A DNA stretch of 64,000 nt from Pseudomonas knackmussii B13 (GTDB taxonomy: Bacteria > Pseudomonadota > Gammaproteobacteria > Pseudomonadales > Pseudomonadaceae). Positions 31,704-41,357 of this stretch are shown here, piece by piece (position 1 is the first letter of the stretch; every line of letters starts with the position of its first letter). The notes beneath the pieces were generated by a model. The model saw only the letters and a list, made by a program, of their open reading frames with translations. It did no database searches and was not told where the DNA came from. The translations under genes were made by a program, and so were the position numbers. The stretch covers positions 868,001 through 932,000 of the forward strand of contig NZ_HG322950.1 of NCBI RefSeq assembly GCF_000689415.1, written 5' to 3'.

Positions 31704-34700
31704 TCCTGTTCCTTGATGTTCAGCCAGTTGCGCCGACCGGATGCCGCGCTGCTGGTGGCCACGTCCACGCAGCCGTTGCTGCCGCAGACGTTGACGTCGC
31801 TGCTGGTCGAGCTGGTGTTGCTGAGGGTGAAGCCGCCTTTCAGGCCGTTCATCTGGATGCCGGAGACGACACTGCTGTTGTAGAGGTCGCTGTCGTCCAC
31901 CACGCCGTCCTTGTTCAGGTCCAGCGTGGTGAAGTCGGTGGCCCCGCCGGTATACGGATCGAGCGTCATGAGCCAGGTGGTGACGCCGTCCGCGCAGGGG
32001 TCTTCGTTGGGCGTGAGGGTGCTGGTGAGCAGCACGCCGGCGGTGACGTAGGGATTGTTGACCACCATCTCGCCGGTGCTCGGCAGGTCGAGGTACCAGC
32101 CGTACTTCGAGACGTTGCCGCTGCTGTCGTACCAGGTGACATCGTTGTCGCTGACCGTTCGCACCGTCTGGGTGACCGCCGTGCCGTTGTTGTCGAACGA
32201 GGCAGTCACTTCGCTGGTGCTGATGGTCTGCTGCTGCAGCTTGCTGCGGCTGAGCGTCGGCGTGCTGCTGGTGCTTTCGCCGGCGGTCTGCCGATCCCAG
32301 ATGCCGTACAGGCTCATGGCCTTGGTGGTGTTCGGGTCGGCGTCGTCGGACTCGATGTACTTGCCGGTGCCGAACTCCACGAGGTAGCCGGTGCCGGAGC
32401 TGTGCTTGACCAGGTAGGGCGCAGTGGTTATCGGCTGCACCTGGCCGGACGCGGTGGTCGCGGTGTACAGCGGCGTGCCGCCGAAGGAGACCTTGAAGCT
32501 GCCGGCGGTGGTGCTAGCCGTCAGGCTGCCCGCGCCGATCAGGTCGAAGCGCCAGAGGTTGCCGTGAAGGTCGCCGGCGTAGACGTAGTCGGTGACCAGG
32601 TCGCCGTTGATGTCGGCGGCGCGCGGCGTCGCCAGGCCATTGGCGGTGGTCGTGCCGTCGCTGGCGGTGAGCGCCTTGATCAGGCTGCCGTCCTTGACGT
32701 CCATCAGGTAGAGCACGGCCTTGTCGTTGGCGCCGTTGTAGCCGTTGCCGAGGATCACCGCCCAGGTGCCGTTGTGCAGCAGGCTGATGGTCGGGCGCGA
32801 GTAGGTGTAGCCCAGCTCGCTGTAGTCGCTGTCGCTGTAGCTCTTCTCCCAGAGCAGCTTGATGTTCGCCGGGTCGGTGATGTCCAGCGCGAACAGTGCC
32901 CGTCCGCCGCCACGCAGGGTGCCGACCAGGACGGTGTGCCAGGCGCCGCTGAAGTAAACGTCGGCGGTCACTGGCGAGCCGTCCACGTAGTACTGGTGCG
33001 TCTTGCTCGTGTAGCTGCTGTCGCTGAGCTTGTAGAGGTTGCTGACCACCGCGCTGGGCACGTAGGCGAAGACTTCCTTACCGTCGCCGTCGAAGGCGTG
33101 CAGCATGCCGTCGTTGGCGCCGACGTAGATCCGCGTCGCGCGTGCGCTCCAGGTGTCCTTGAAGGTCGTGTAGGAAGTGTCCGTGCTGCCGAGCGTGGCG
33201 TTCATCAGCGAAGACAGGCGGTTGGGCGCGCCCACCAGTACCGGCGAGGAGTCGATGATGTCGCCGAGCACGCTGCTGCGCGTGCGGAACAGGCTGCCCT
33301 CGTTGCTGCGATCGCCGCGCAGGAAGGCGACGCGCTTCTCGCCATTGCTGTCGATGACTCCCGCGTAGGTCTTGTTCAGCGTGGTCTGCTGGGCGCTGCT
33401 CAGGTTGCTCCAGGTGAAGTCCTTGAGCCCGGTGGTGCTGCCGCTGCTGGCCATATTCACCACGCGGGTGGAGTAGGCGCTATTTCCGCTGCCGTAAATG
33501 GCGTCGAGCTCATCCTTGGCGCTCCACACCTGGGTCTGGGTGCCGGCGGTGGTGTCCTGCTGGTACTTGATCAGGTCGCCGCTCCAGTCGGCGCTGTTGA
33601 ACTTCGGCGTGTAGCTGTAGAGCGCGCTGTCAGTGGTGCTGCTATCCGAGTCGAGCAGGGGCGAGCTGGTCAAGGCCGGGCTGGCGCCGGAGTCTTCGCG
33701 TTGCGAGATGCGGTTGACGACGTTCTGCAGGGCTTCTACCAGTTCGCCGGGCGAGTCGACGCTGAAGAACTCGCCACGCGAATCGATCGCGGCATGCCAC
33801 AGGTCGTAGACATTGTTGGCGCTGCCGGAGCTCGCTGCCGGCCAGTTCAGGGTGCCGGCAACGAGCTTGTCGTAGTCGCCGGAGTAGGTGTCGCCACCCC
33901 AGGCCGGGTTGGTCAGGCTGGTGGTCAGGCCGAGGCCGACGAAGTAGCTGACCATGTGCTGCCAGGTCGCCGGGTCGTTCTTCGGGTTCCAGTACTGGGT
34001 GGTGGCGTTGCTGTTGCTTTCGGCGACATAGGCCGGCACCTCGTTGGCGATGTTCGGTTGGGCGTCGGTCGCCCAGTACTTGAACGCCAGGTCGGCCAGG
34101 GTGTTGGAGGTGCTGTCCTTGTAGGGCGCGCGTGGCGTGTAGGACTGCCCGTCGGGCAAGGTCTGGGTGGCGTTGTCGTATTCGCCATGGCTGCCGGCGG
34201 TGTTCCAGATGCCGTCGGTCAGGGTGATGCCGTAGCTGGCGCGGCAGCTGTACAGCGGGGTTTCGCTGGAGCCGATGGAATAGGCATAGGGGCTGTACTT
34301 GCCGGTCAGGCTCAGCAGCGCGCCGACGCGGTCGACTGCCGCGAGCAGCGGGGTTCCCTGGTTGAAGTAGATGTCGCCCAGCCACTCGAAGAACTGTGCC
34401 CGGTGGGTGCCGGAGAAGGTCCCCAGGCGGTTGTCGTAATAGGTGGTGCTGGTGTTGCTCAAACCCCGGCAGTTGTAGCTGGAGGTGTAGGTGCTGCTGG
34501 TGATGCAGGTGTCGCTGGTGCCCAGTGCCTGCCAGCTCAGGCGGGCGTTATCCGGCAGCGAGGCGAAGGCGATGTTGGCGCCGGACTGGGTGGCCAGCTC
34601 GCGGTTGCGATAGAAGCTGTACCAGTTGGCGAAGTTCTGCCGTTCGTCACCGCCGCTGGGGCTTGAGGTGGAGGAAACGTTCACCAGCTTGTAGCAGTTG

Positions 34701-35638
34701 TCGTCGTTGGTACTGGCCGTACATCCACTCAGGCTCGAGTCATAGACGTAGTAGTACGCCGGCACGGCAGTGGTTGTGCGGTCGCTGGTCTTGACGGTGG
34801 TGGTGGTAACCGGTGTGGAAGTGGTGGTGACGGTGACCGTGTACTTCTTGTTGTTGCCGTTGCCGGACGATGTGCACTTGATGTTCGAGTAGCTCGTGGT
34901 CGTGGTGGTGCTCGTCGTGGTGGTCACTCCATTGCTGGTACTGCTGGTCGACGACGTGCTGCTAGTGCTGCTGATATTGGCAGGGCAACTGCTGGCGCTG
35001 GTGCTGTAGCTGACGTTGCTGGTCACAGTGCTAGTGCCGGTGCTGCTGCTGCTCGTAGTGCTCGAACCGAAGTCCGCCGAAGGGTTGGCTGCCAGGTAGT
35101 AGACCTTGCCCGTTCCGCTGTATGAGGTGTAGCCGGTATAGGTCCAGTAGGTGCTGTCGGTGGTCGCGCGGGCGGTGTCGTATTCCCAGCTGACCATGTA
35201 TGCCGAACTGAGGTCGAGGCTGCCCTTGCTGGTTTTGAAACCGTTGACGTATGCGGCGGTGAAGCTGGTCGTCAGCGGGGTGTAGGTCATGCTGCCGTTG
35301 CTGTAGGTGACGCTGTACGGTGCCTGATAGGTGACGTTCGGGTTGTAGTACAGCGGGTTGAACGTGGACGACTTGGCGCGTCGGCTGGTGCGCACCTGGT
35401 CTGCCGTATAGCCGTTGAAGGTCGAGCCCGTGGCCGGGTTCAGCCCGTCCGGGGCGAAGGACCAGCGCATGCTGTTCGAGTTGTCGAGGGTCACCATGAT
35501 GTTCGGCGCCACGCCTTCTGTGAGGAACAACGGCTGCTGGCTAAGAGTGAGAGTGGCGGCGTCGGTCGGGTTGGCCACAGCGAGCAGGAGGCCGCCGAGC
35601 AGGGGCGGCAGCCAGGGCAGGGCGAGGCGTCGATTCAC
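31700..35638 (-). CDS. pilY1: Type IV pilus tip adhesin/mechanosensor PilY1
   Basis: 1312 residues. Signal peptide 1-27. A von Willebrand A-like region begins with the MIDAS motif DNSNS (residues 52-56). Residues 191-290 are a Ser/Thr tract inserted in this region. The C-terminal half is the PilY1 beta-propeller (RIYVGANDGMLHAFDGDGKE, GNGYNGANDKAVLYLMDV). An EF-hand-like calcium loop DLNKDGVVDDSD is at 1240-1251, and a second Asp-rich segment DINGDLVTDYVYAGD is further upstream. PilY1 sits at the pilus tip, mediates adhesion and surface sensing and feeds c-di-GMP signalling. Fourth residue-long overlap with pilE indicates coupling. Confidence 0.95.
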   Translation of the reverse strand: MNRRLALPWLPPLLGGLLLAVANPTDAATLTLSQQPLFLTEGVAPNIMVTLDNSNSMRWSFAPDGLNPATGSTFNGYTADQVRTSRRAKSSTFNPLYYNPNVTYQAPYSVTYSNGSMTYTPLTTSFTAAYVNGFKTSKGSLDLSSAYMVSWEYDTARATTDSTYWTYTGYTSYSGTGKVYYLAANPSADFGSSTTSSSSTGTSTVTSNVSYSTSASSCPANISSTSSTSSTSSTSNGVTTTTSTTTTTSYSNIKCTSSGNGNNKKYTVTVTTTSTPVTTTTVKTSDRTTTAVPAYYYVYDSSLSGCTASTNDDNCYKLVNVSSTSSPSGGDERQNFANWYSFYRNRELATQSGANIAFASLPDNARLSWQALGTSDTCITSSTYTSSYNCRGLSNTSTTYYDNRLGTFSGTHRAQFFEWLGDIYFNQGTPLLAAVDRVGALLSLTGKYSPYAYSIGSSETPLYSCRASYGITLTDGIWNTAGSHGEYDNATQTLPDGQSYTPRAPYKDSTSNTLADLAFKYWATDAQPNIANEVPAYVAESNSNATTQYWNPKNDPATWQHMVSYFVGLGLTTSLTNPAWGGDTYSGDYDKLVAGTLNWPAASSGSANNVYDLWHAAIDSRGEFFSVDSPGELVEALQNVVNRISQREDSGASPALTSSPLLDSDSSTTDSALYSYTPKFNSADWSGDLIKYQQDTTAGTQTQVWSAKDELDAIYGSGNSAYSTRVVNMASSGSTTGLKDFTWSNLSSAQQTTLNKTYAGVIDSNGEKRVAFLRGDRSNEGSLFRTRSSVLGDIIDSSPVLVGAPNRLSSLMNATLGSTDTSYTTFKDTWSARATRIYVGANDGMLHAFDGDGKEVFAYVPSAVVSNLYKLSDSSYTSKTHQYYVDGSPVTADVYFSGAWHTVLVGTLRGGGRALFALDITDPANIKLLWEKSYSDSDYSELGYTYSRPTISLLHNGTWAVILGNGYNGANDKAVLYLMDVKDGSLIKALTASDGTTTANGLATPRAADINGDLVTDYVYAGDLHGNLWRFDLIGAGSLTASTTAGSFKVSFGGTPLYTATTASGQVQPITTAPYLVKHSSGTGYLVEFGTGKYIESDDADPNTTKAMSLYGIWDRQTAGESTSSTPTLSRSKLQQQTISTSEVTASFDNNGTAVTQTVRTVSDNDVTWYDSSGNVSKYGWYLDLPSTGEMVVNNPYVTAGVLLTSTLTPNEDPCADGVTTWLMTLDPYTGGATDFTTLDLNKDGVVDDSDLYNSSVVSGIQMNGLKGGFTLSNTSSTSSDVNVCGSNGCVDVATSSAASGRRNWLNIKEQE

Positions 35639-35648
35639 GTCGGGCTCC

Positions 35649-36227
35649 TCAGTAGTAACGGCGAATGGTGACGGTCTGCAGCACGCTGGTGAGGCGCTTG
35701 CCGTCGGCCTGGGCGGCTGCGCTCACCCGGTAGTAGTGCGGTCCGCGCCCCTGGGAGCGCTCGTCGGGATCGGTGATCTCGACGTTTCCGCCGGAGTCGG
35801 CGGGATCGAAGGCGATGTAGGCAGCGTTCCAGCGCGGCACGGTGGTGAAGGTAGTGCTGCCGTCCATGCCCAGGTAGGCGATAGAAGTGGCGTCGCTGCT
35901 CCACCAGGAGGTTCCGGCCGTGGTGTTGGTGTCGTACTTGTCGCTGGCCAGGATGCACAGGTTGGCGTGGTTGGCGACGCTAGCGGTGCAGGAGTCGGAG
36001 CCCTGGTCCAGGCTGGTCTGCGCGGCCAGCCGGCGCTCGCCTTCGCGCAACGCCGACTCGGCTGCCGCGCGGGCGTGTTGCTGTTCGCCGAGGTTGCCGA
36101 TCAGACGGGTTTCGGTGGTGGTGCTGCGCATGCTGCCGAGGGCGATCAGGGTGCCGAGTAGCAGCATCACCAGGGCGATGACCAGGGTGGCTCCGGTTTG
36201 TGTGCGGGGACTGTGGCTTCGAATCAT
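35649..36227 (-). CDS. pilX: Type IV minor pilin PilX
   Basis: 192 residues. Leader up to TQTG/ATLVIALVMLLLGTL, a pilin-like N-helix without Glu at mature position 5, as in the GspK-like tip subunits. ARAAAESALREGERRLA follows the helix. PilX belongs to the priming complex with PilV, PilW and PilY1. Overlaps pilW by four bases (ATGA at 36224-36227) and is followed by pilY1 after 10 bases. Confidence 0.9.
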   Translation of the reverse strand: MIRSHSPRTQTGATLVIALVMLLLGTLIALGSMRSTTTETRLIGNLGEQQHARAAAESALREGERRLAAQTSLDQGSDSCTASVANHANLCILASDKYDTNTTAGTSWWSSDATSIAYLGMDGSTTFTTVPRWNAAYIAFDPADSGGNVEITDPDERSQGRGPHYYRVSAAAQADGKRLTSVLQTVTIRRYY

Positions 36228-36973
36228 GGCATCAGGTTCCTCAGCATCACGCTGCCCTGGGCGATCTGGTAGGCGTAGGCGGTGTCTTCGCTCAGGGTCT
36301 TGCCGCTGATGGTTTTCCAGCGGCTGGCGATATCGCTGCTCATGCCGCCGCGGGTGACGGCTCCGCTGGCGAGCAAGGCGGCATAGCCAACGGACAGGCT
36401 GCTGGCGTTGGTCGACGGGAGGGTGGAGAAGACGAAACCGGCCACGCCGCTGATCAGGGTCTGCTCGGTGCCGTCCTGCGCCTTGCAGGTCAGGGTGCCG
36501 CTGCTCGGCGTGCTGCCGGCGACGTAGCTGATGCGGGTGAGAATGCTGGTGCCGCGCGACACGAACTTGCCCAGGCAGTCGTACTGGTTGCCGCTCGAGG
36601 ACTGGGCGGTCTCGTCGCTCGCGCCCTGGTAACGGATGCAGATGCCATTGCCGTCGCTGGTCAACTGGAAGGTCTGCCCGGCACTGAAGGCTGGGCAGCC
36701 GTTGCTGCTGCCCAGGGCCGGGAAGGCGCTTTCCAGGGAGTCCTGCGGCAGGTAGCGATAGCCGGTTCGGGCCAGTTGCTGGTCCAGCAGCAGCAGGGCG
36801 TAGCGCGCGTTTTCCTGGTTGCTCAGCTGACCCTGCTGAAACTGGAAGTGGGCCTTGTTGTTGATGTACAGCTGCGTCGCGCCGAGGATCAGCAGGCTGC
36901 CGATGGCCAGGGCGACCATCAGTTCGATCAGGGACAGGCCGGACTGGCGCCCCGGGGATACATGGGTGGACAT
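36224..36973 (-). CDS. pilW: Type IV minor pilin PilW
   Basis: 249 residues from the ATG at 36973; the frame is open much further upstream but that part overlaps pilV in another frame. The prepilin site is SG/LSLIELMVALAIGSLLILG with Glu5. Four Cys in the body (NGCPAF, GICIRY, YDCLGK, LTCKAQ) probably form disulphides. Component of the minor pilin complex that primes pilus assembly. Eight bases after pilV. Confidence 0.9.
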   Translation of the reverse strand: MSTHVSPGRQSGLSLIELMVALAIGSLLILGATQLYINNKAHFQFQQGQLSNQENARYALLLLDQQLARTGYRYLPQDSLESAFPALGSSNGCPAFSAGQTFQLTSDGNGICIRYQGASDETAQSSSGNQYDCLGKFVSRGTSILTRISYVAGSTPSSGTLTCKAQDGTEQTLISGVAGFVFSTLPSTNASSLSVGYAALLASGAVTRGGMSSDIASRWKTISGKTLSEDTAYAYQIAQGSVMLRNLMP

Positions 36974-36981
36974 GCCGGACC

Positions 36982-37521
36982 TCAGAGTTCGCCGCGCAGG
37001 CGGTAGGTGCACAGGTTGTCGTCGCATTGGCCGGTCGGGTCCTTCCAGGCGATCTGGATCAGCACGGCCGAACTGGGGGTGGCGCTGCAGATGCCGTCCG
37101 ACTGGCTGGGGCAGACGCTGTAGCTGGCGCTGAGGATCGCGCTGGTCACCGGCAGGCTCGCCTGCACCGACTGCAGCCAGCAGGCCAGGTCGGCCTTGGC
37201 CACATCGCTGCCGCCAGCGCCGCGATCGCGTGTGGAGCAGTCGCTGCGCGTAGTGGTCTCGAAGGCGTCGCCGAGTGCCTTGTAGTAGGCCGAGCTGCTG
37301 CTGAATTTGTTGCTGCTCAAGGCGCCAGCCGGGTTGCTGCGCATTTCTTCGAGCAACTGCTGGGCGAGCTGGATGGCCTCGTTGCGCTGCAGCGCGTCCT
37401 GGGTATAACGCATGCTTTTGCCCTGCAATGCGGCCATGCCGAGCGCACCGACACTGACCAGCAGCAGGCTGATCAGGACTTCCAGCATGCTGAAGCCACG
37501 TTCGCCTCTCATGACGAGCAC
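36982..37521 (-). CDS. pilV: Type IV minor pilin PilV
   Basis: 179 residues. Prepilin site ERG/FSMLEVLISLLLVSVGALG with Glu5. The C-terminal region carries paired cysteines (SVCPSQSDGICSA and QCDDNLCTYRL). Part of the PilV-W-X-Y1 tip complex. Overlaps the upstream fimU-type gene by 13 bases. Confidence 0.9.
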   Translation of the reverse strand: MLVMRGERGFSMLEVLISLLLVSVGALGMAALQGKSMRYTQDALQRNEAIQLAQQLLEEMRSNPAGALSSNKFSSSSAYYKALGDAFETTTRSDCSTRDRGAGGSDVAKADLACWLQSVQASLPVTSAILSASYSVCPSQSDGICSATPSSAVLIQIAWKDPTGQCDDNLCTYRLRGEL

Positions 37522-37997
37522 TCCGTCGAGCTGCTGGTGATCTGTCCGCTGCCATAGATTTGCAGGACCCGGCCGGTAACGGTGCTGGAGCCGGAGGTGG
37601 GGCAGAGGGTGATCGTCAGGCTGGTCGTTTCGCCGGATAGCGTGCCCGACGGCGAGAAACTGAGCCTGGTGCTGCTGGCGGTGGCAGTGACGCTGCTGGA
37701 GCCGTTGATTCCCTCGCTGCCGTACTTGCGCAGGACCTCGTTCCCGGCATCGACCTCGAGCGCACCGACCCAGTTGCTGTCGGTGGCCTTGACGGTTACC
37801 GAAGTCCCACGCGTGATCGCCTCGCTGCGAGCGTATTGCAGCAGGTGGGTGAGCTCGGCACTGACGGTGTCGACCTTATTCTTCTGGATCAGGTCACCGA
37901 ACAGGGGCGTGGCAAGGTTCGCCAGGATCGCCAGGACGGCGATCGTGACCATCAGCTCGACGAGGGTGAAGCCTCGGTTCGTTTCGTTTCCCGGCAT
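37509..37997 (-). CDS. fimU: Type IV minor pilin, FimU/FimT type (GspH domain)
   Basis: 162 residues. Prepilin site NRG/FTLVELMVTIAVLAILAN with Glu5, followed by a GspH-like body (AELTHLLQYARSEAITRGTSVTV) and a terminal Cys pair (LCPTS, TECSS). First gene of the minor pilin operon, the place of fimU in P. aeruginosa; a separate fimT is not present, so the FimU/FimT choice is by position. FimU joins the tip complex to the shaft. Confidence 0.8.
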   Translation of the reverse strand: MPGNETNRGFTLVELMVTIAVLAILANLATPLFGDLIQKNKVDTVSAELTHLLQYARSEAITRGTSVTVKATDSNWVGALEVDAGNEVLRKYGSEGINGSSSVTATASSTRLSFSPSGTLSGETTSLTITLCPTSGSSTVTGRVLQIYGSGQITSSSTECSS

Positions 37998-38102
37998 GGC
38001 GGATTCCGCTGGCGTATGGACGGTGGAGCCGGGACGCGCCCGGCTTGGCCGCGCATGGATATCCGCTGCATGTAAGGAGAGTTTTTGCCCTATGTATCAA
38101 GC

Positions 38103-38111
38103 GACGAACAT
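38103..38111 (-). promoter_or_regulatory. Possible AlgR site upstream of the minor pilin operon
   Basis: The minus strand reads ATGTTCGTC, matching seven of nine positions of the AlgR core CCGTTCGTC as I recall it. It lies about 105 bases before the fimU start, and AlgR activates fimU transcription in P. aeruginosa. A single imperfect 9-mer is weak evidence. Confidence 0.3.
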
Positions 38112-38196
38112 GGCCGCGGGCGGTCGATTCGGGCGGGTGAGCGGTATGGGACAAGAACGAAAGTCGTCGCCGGCAAGGATACGAGCGTCGAAAAAA

Positions 38197-38215
38197 AGCC
38201 CCGCATCGCGGGGCT
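38197..38215 (-). terminator. Terminator of mexVW
   Basis: AGCCCCGC (38197-38204), loop ATC in plus orientation, GCGGGGCT (38208-38215). On the minus strand the stem is followed by TTTTTT. It begins 8 bases after the mexW stop; in plus orientation CTTTTC follows. Confidence 0.9.
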
Positions 38216-38222
38216 CTTTTCG

Positions 38223-41200
38223 TCAGTGCGCCGGTTCCGGCTCGGTGGCGGGGAGGGCGTCCTTCTTCGCCAGCAGCGTGTAGACGCAGGGCAGGACGAA
38301 CAGGGTGAAGAGGGTGCCCACGCTCATTCCGGTGGCGATCACCACGCCGATGTCGAAGCGGCTCACCGCGCCCGCGCCGCTGGCCAACAGCAGCGGGATC
38401 ACGCCCAGGACCATGGCCGCGGTGGTCATCAGCACCGGGCGCAGGCGGATGGCCGCGGCTTCTTCCACCGCTTCGCGCACCGACAGGCCGCGCTCGCGGC
38501 GCAGCTGGTTGGCGAACTCGACGATGAGGATGCCGTGCTTGCTGATCAGGCCGATCAGCGTCACCAGACCGACCTGGGTGTAGATGTTCAGGCTGGACAA
38601 GCCGAGGAACAGCGGCACCAGCGCGCCACAGATCGACAGCGGCACCGTGACCATGATCACCAGCGGATCGCGGAAGCTCTCGAACTGCGCCGCCAGCACC
38701 AGGAAGATCACCGCCAGGGCCAGGGCGAAGGTCAGCATCAGCGCGTTGCCTTCCTGCACGAATTGCCGCGACGCGCCGGCGTAGTCGAAGGCGAAACCGC
38801 GCGGCGACTCCTCGGTGGCTATTTGCTTAACCGTGTCGATCGCCTCACCCATGCTCACCATCGGCACGCCGGAGATGATCGCCGAGTTGAGCTGCTGGAA
38901 CTGGTTGAGCTGGCGCGGGCGGGCGCGCTCGTGCAGGGTCACCAGGGTCGACAGCGGCAGCAGGTCGCCCTGGCCGTTCTTCACGTAGTAGCTGCCCAGC
39001 CAGTCGGGGTTGTCGCGGAAGCGCCGCTCGACCTGGGCGATCACCTTGTAGCTGCGCCCGTCGATGGTGAAGCGGTTGATCTCGCCTTCGCCCAGCAGGC
39101 TGGCCAGGGTGACGCCCAGGTCCAGCATGGAGACGCCCATCTGCGCGGCTTTTTCGCGGTCGATGTCGACCACCAGCTCCGGTTTGTCGAAGGCCAGGTC
39201 GAGGTCGAGGAAGGCGAACTTGCCGGACTCCTCGGCGCGCTTCTTCACCCGCTCGGCGACCTGCAGCAGCGACTCGTAGTCGTTGGCGGTGTTGATCACG
39301 AACTGGAACGGCAGGCCCTCGCCGGTGCCCGGCAGCGACGGCAGGTTGAAGCCGAAGATCTGGATGCCGGGGATCTTGTCCAGCTCCGCCTGCACCGCGC
39401 GCAGCAGCTCCATCTGGCTGCGTTTGCGCTCGTTCCAGGGCTTGAGCAGCATGCCGCCGATGCCGGTCTGCACGCCGTTGTAGCCGTTGATCTGGAACGC
39501 CGAGTAGTACTCGGGGAAGGTGCGGAAGATGCTCTCGAATTGGGCCGTGTACTTGTTCAGGTAATCCAGGTTCGCGGTCTGCGGCGCGCTGCTCATGATG
39601 AACACGATGCCCTGGTCTTCCTCGGGCGCCAGCTCCTTGTGGGTGAACATCAGCAGCAGCGGGATGATCGCCAGCACCAGCGCGCCGAACACCAGCACCA
39701 CCGGGCGGTTGTCCAGAGTGGAATGCAGGCTGCGCTGGTAGCGGCGCTTGAGCGCTTCGAACATCACGTCCAGGCGATGCGCCAGGCCGCTGGGGTTTTC
39801 CTCGTGGCGCAGCAGGCGCGAGCACATCATCGGCGACAGGGTCAGCGCGACTATCCCGGAAATGATCACCGCACCGGCCAGGGTGAAGGCGAACTCCTTG
39901 AACAGCGCGCCGGTCAGGCCGCTCAGGAAACCGATGGGCGCGTACACCGCGGCCAGGGTGATGGTCATGGTCACCACCGGCACGGCGATTTCCCGCGCGC
40001 CTTCGATGGCGCCCTGGAACGGTGTTTTCCCTTCCTCGATGTGGCGGTGGATGTTCTCCACCACGACGATGGCGTCGTCCACCACCAGGCCGATGGCGAG
40101 CACCATCGCCAGCAGGGTCAGCAGGTTGATCGAGTAACCCATGGCCTGCATGAAGAACAGCACGCCGATCATCGACAGCGGGATGGTCACCACCGGGATC
40201 AGCACCGAGCGGAACGCGCCGAGGAACAGGAAGACCACCACGATGACGATCAGGATGGCTTCGCCGAGGGTCTTCACCACCTCGTCGATGGACGCCTGGA
40301 TGAAGCGCGTGGCGTCGTAGGCGATGGTCACCTTGAGGTTCGGCGGCAGCTGTTCTTCCAGCTCCGGCAGCTTGGCGCGGACTTCCTTGATCACGTCCAG
40401 CGGGTTGGAGCTGGGCGTGCCCTTGATGCCGATGTACACCGAGGGAATGCCGTTGAACGAGCTGACCGAGTCGTAGCTCGCCGCACCCAGCTCGACCTTC
40501 GCCACGTCGCCCATCAACACCCGGCGGTCACCGAAGGTCTTCAGCGGGATGGCGGCGAAAGCCTGCGGCGACTTGAGGTCGGTGGCGGCGTTGACGCTGG
40601 TGAGCACCAGCTCGCCCTTCACTTCGCCGGCGGCGGACAGGAAGTTGTACTTGCGCACTGCGTCATCGATGTCGCTGGCGGTGATGCCGTAGGCGGCCAT
40701 CTTCACCGGGTCCAGCCACAGGCGCATGGCGAACACCTGGTTGCCGAGGATCTCCGCCTCGGAGATGCCCGGCAGGGTAGCGAGCTTGGGCTGGATCACG
40801 CGGGACAGGTAGTCGGTGATCTGCGGGTTGCTCATCTGCTCGCTGAAGAAGCTGATGTACATCAGCGCCGAGGCGTCGGCGGCTTCCTTGTCCAGCACCG
40901 GGTCTTCGGCGTCGGGTGGCAGCTGGGTCTTCACCTCGCCGATCTTCGACAGCAGCTCGGTCACCAGGCGGTCGGTATTGGCGCCGATGTGCGCGTAGAT
41001 CGAGATCACCGAGTAGTTCTGCCGGCTCACCGAGGTCATGTAGTCGATGCCTTCGGCGCTGGCCAGGCTCTGCTGCAGCGGCTGGGTGATGTAGCCCTGG
41101 ATGGTCTCGGCGTTGGCCCCGGCATAGAAGGTGGTGACGGTGATCAGCGCGTTCTCCATCTGCGGGTATTCGCGGATCACCAGGCGGCTGAAGGCCTGCA

Positions 41201-41276
41201 TGCCGAGCAGGACGATCAGCAGGCTGACCACGGTGGCCAGCACGGGGCGACGGATGAACGGATCGGTAAAGGCCAT
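38223..41276 (-). CDS. mexW: RND multidrug efflux inner-membrane transporter MexW
   Basis: 1017 residues, one short of the length I recall for P. aeruginosa MexW. MAFTDPFIRRPVLATVVSLL starts TM1; the proton-relay acids are Asp400-Asp401 in AIGLVVDDAIVVVENI; two large periplasmic loops (about 30-335 and 560-860) are present. The pump exports fluoroquinolones, tetracycline, chloramphenicol and dyes. No outer-membrane factor gene is adjacent, consistent with MexVW using OprM encoded elsewhere. Cotranscribed with mexV (81 bases apart). Confidence 0.9.
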   Translation of the reverse strand: MAFTDPFIRRPVLATVVSLLIVLLGMQAFSRLVIREYPQMENALITVTTFYAGANAETIQGYITQPLQQSLASAEGIDYMTSVSRQNYSVISIYAHIGANTDRLVTELLSKIGEVKTQLPPDAEDPVLDKEAADASALMYISFFSEQMSNPQITDYLSRVIQPKLATLPGISEAEILGNQVFAMRLWLDPVKMAAYGITASDIDDAVRKYNFLSAAGEVKGELVLTSVNAATDLKSPQAFAAIPLKTFGDRRVLMGDVAKVELGAASYDSVSSFNGIPSVYIGIKGTPSSNPLDVIKEVRAKLPELEEQLPPNLKVTIAYDATRFIQASIDEVVKTLGEAILIVIVVVFLFLGAFRSVLIPVVTIPLSMIGVLFFMQAMGYSINLLTLLAMVLAIGLVVDDAIVVVENIHRHIEEGKTPFQGAIEGAREIAVPVVTMTITLAAVYAPIGFLSGLTGALFKEFAFTLAGAVIISGIVALTLSPMMCSRLLRHEENPSGLAHRLDVMFEALKRRYQRSLHSTLDNRPVVLVFGALVLAIIPLLLMFTHKELAPEEDQGIVFIMSSAPQTANLDYLNKYTAQFESIFRTFPEYYSAFQINGYNGVQTGIGGMLLKPWNERKRSQMELLRAVQAELDKIPGIQIFGFNLPSLPGTGEGLPFQFVINTANDYESLLQVAERVKKRAEESGKFAFLDLDLAFDKPELVVDIDREKAAQMGVSMLDLGVTLASLLGEGEINRFTIDGRSYKVIAQVERRFRDNPDWLGSYYVKNGQGDLLPLSTLVTLHERARPRQLNQFQQLNSAIISGVPMVSMGEAIDTVKQIATEESPRGFAFDYAGASRQFVQEGNALMLTFALALAVIFLVLAAQFESFRDPLVIMVTVPLSICGALVPLFLGLSSLNIYTQVGLVTLIGLISKHGILIVEFANQLRRERGLSVREAVEEAAAIRLRPVLMTTAAMVLGVIPLLLASGAGAVSRFDIGVVIATGMSVGTLFTLFVLPCVYTLLAKKDALPATEPEPAH

Positions 41277-41357
41277 GGTTCCAGTCCTTTGTCATTCGGC
41301 CTGCGCGCTATGCGGCAGCAGGCGGGGCGGCGCGTGGCCGCCGTGCAACGGTTGCGC

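Noticed and set aside
34769..35068. Possible short tandem repeat or CRISPR-like array
   Set aside because: The repetitive look comes from Ser/Thr codons inside pilY1. There are no regular repeats and spacers. No CRISPR array was seen anywhere in the window.
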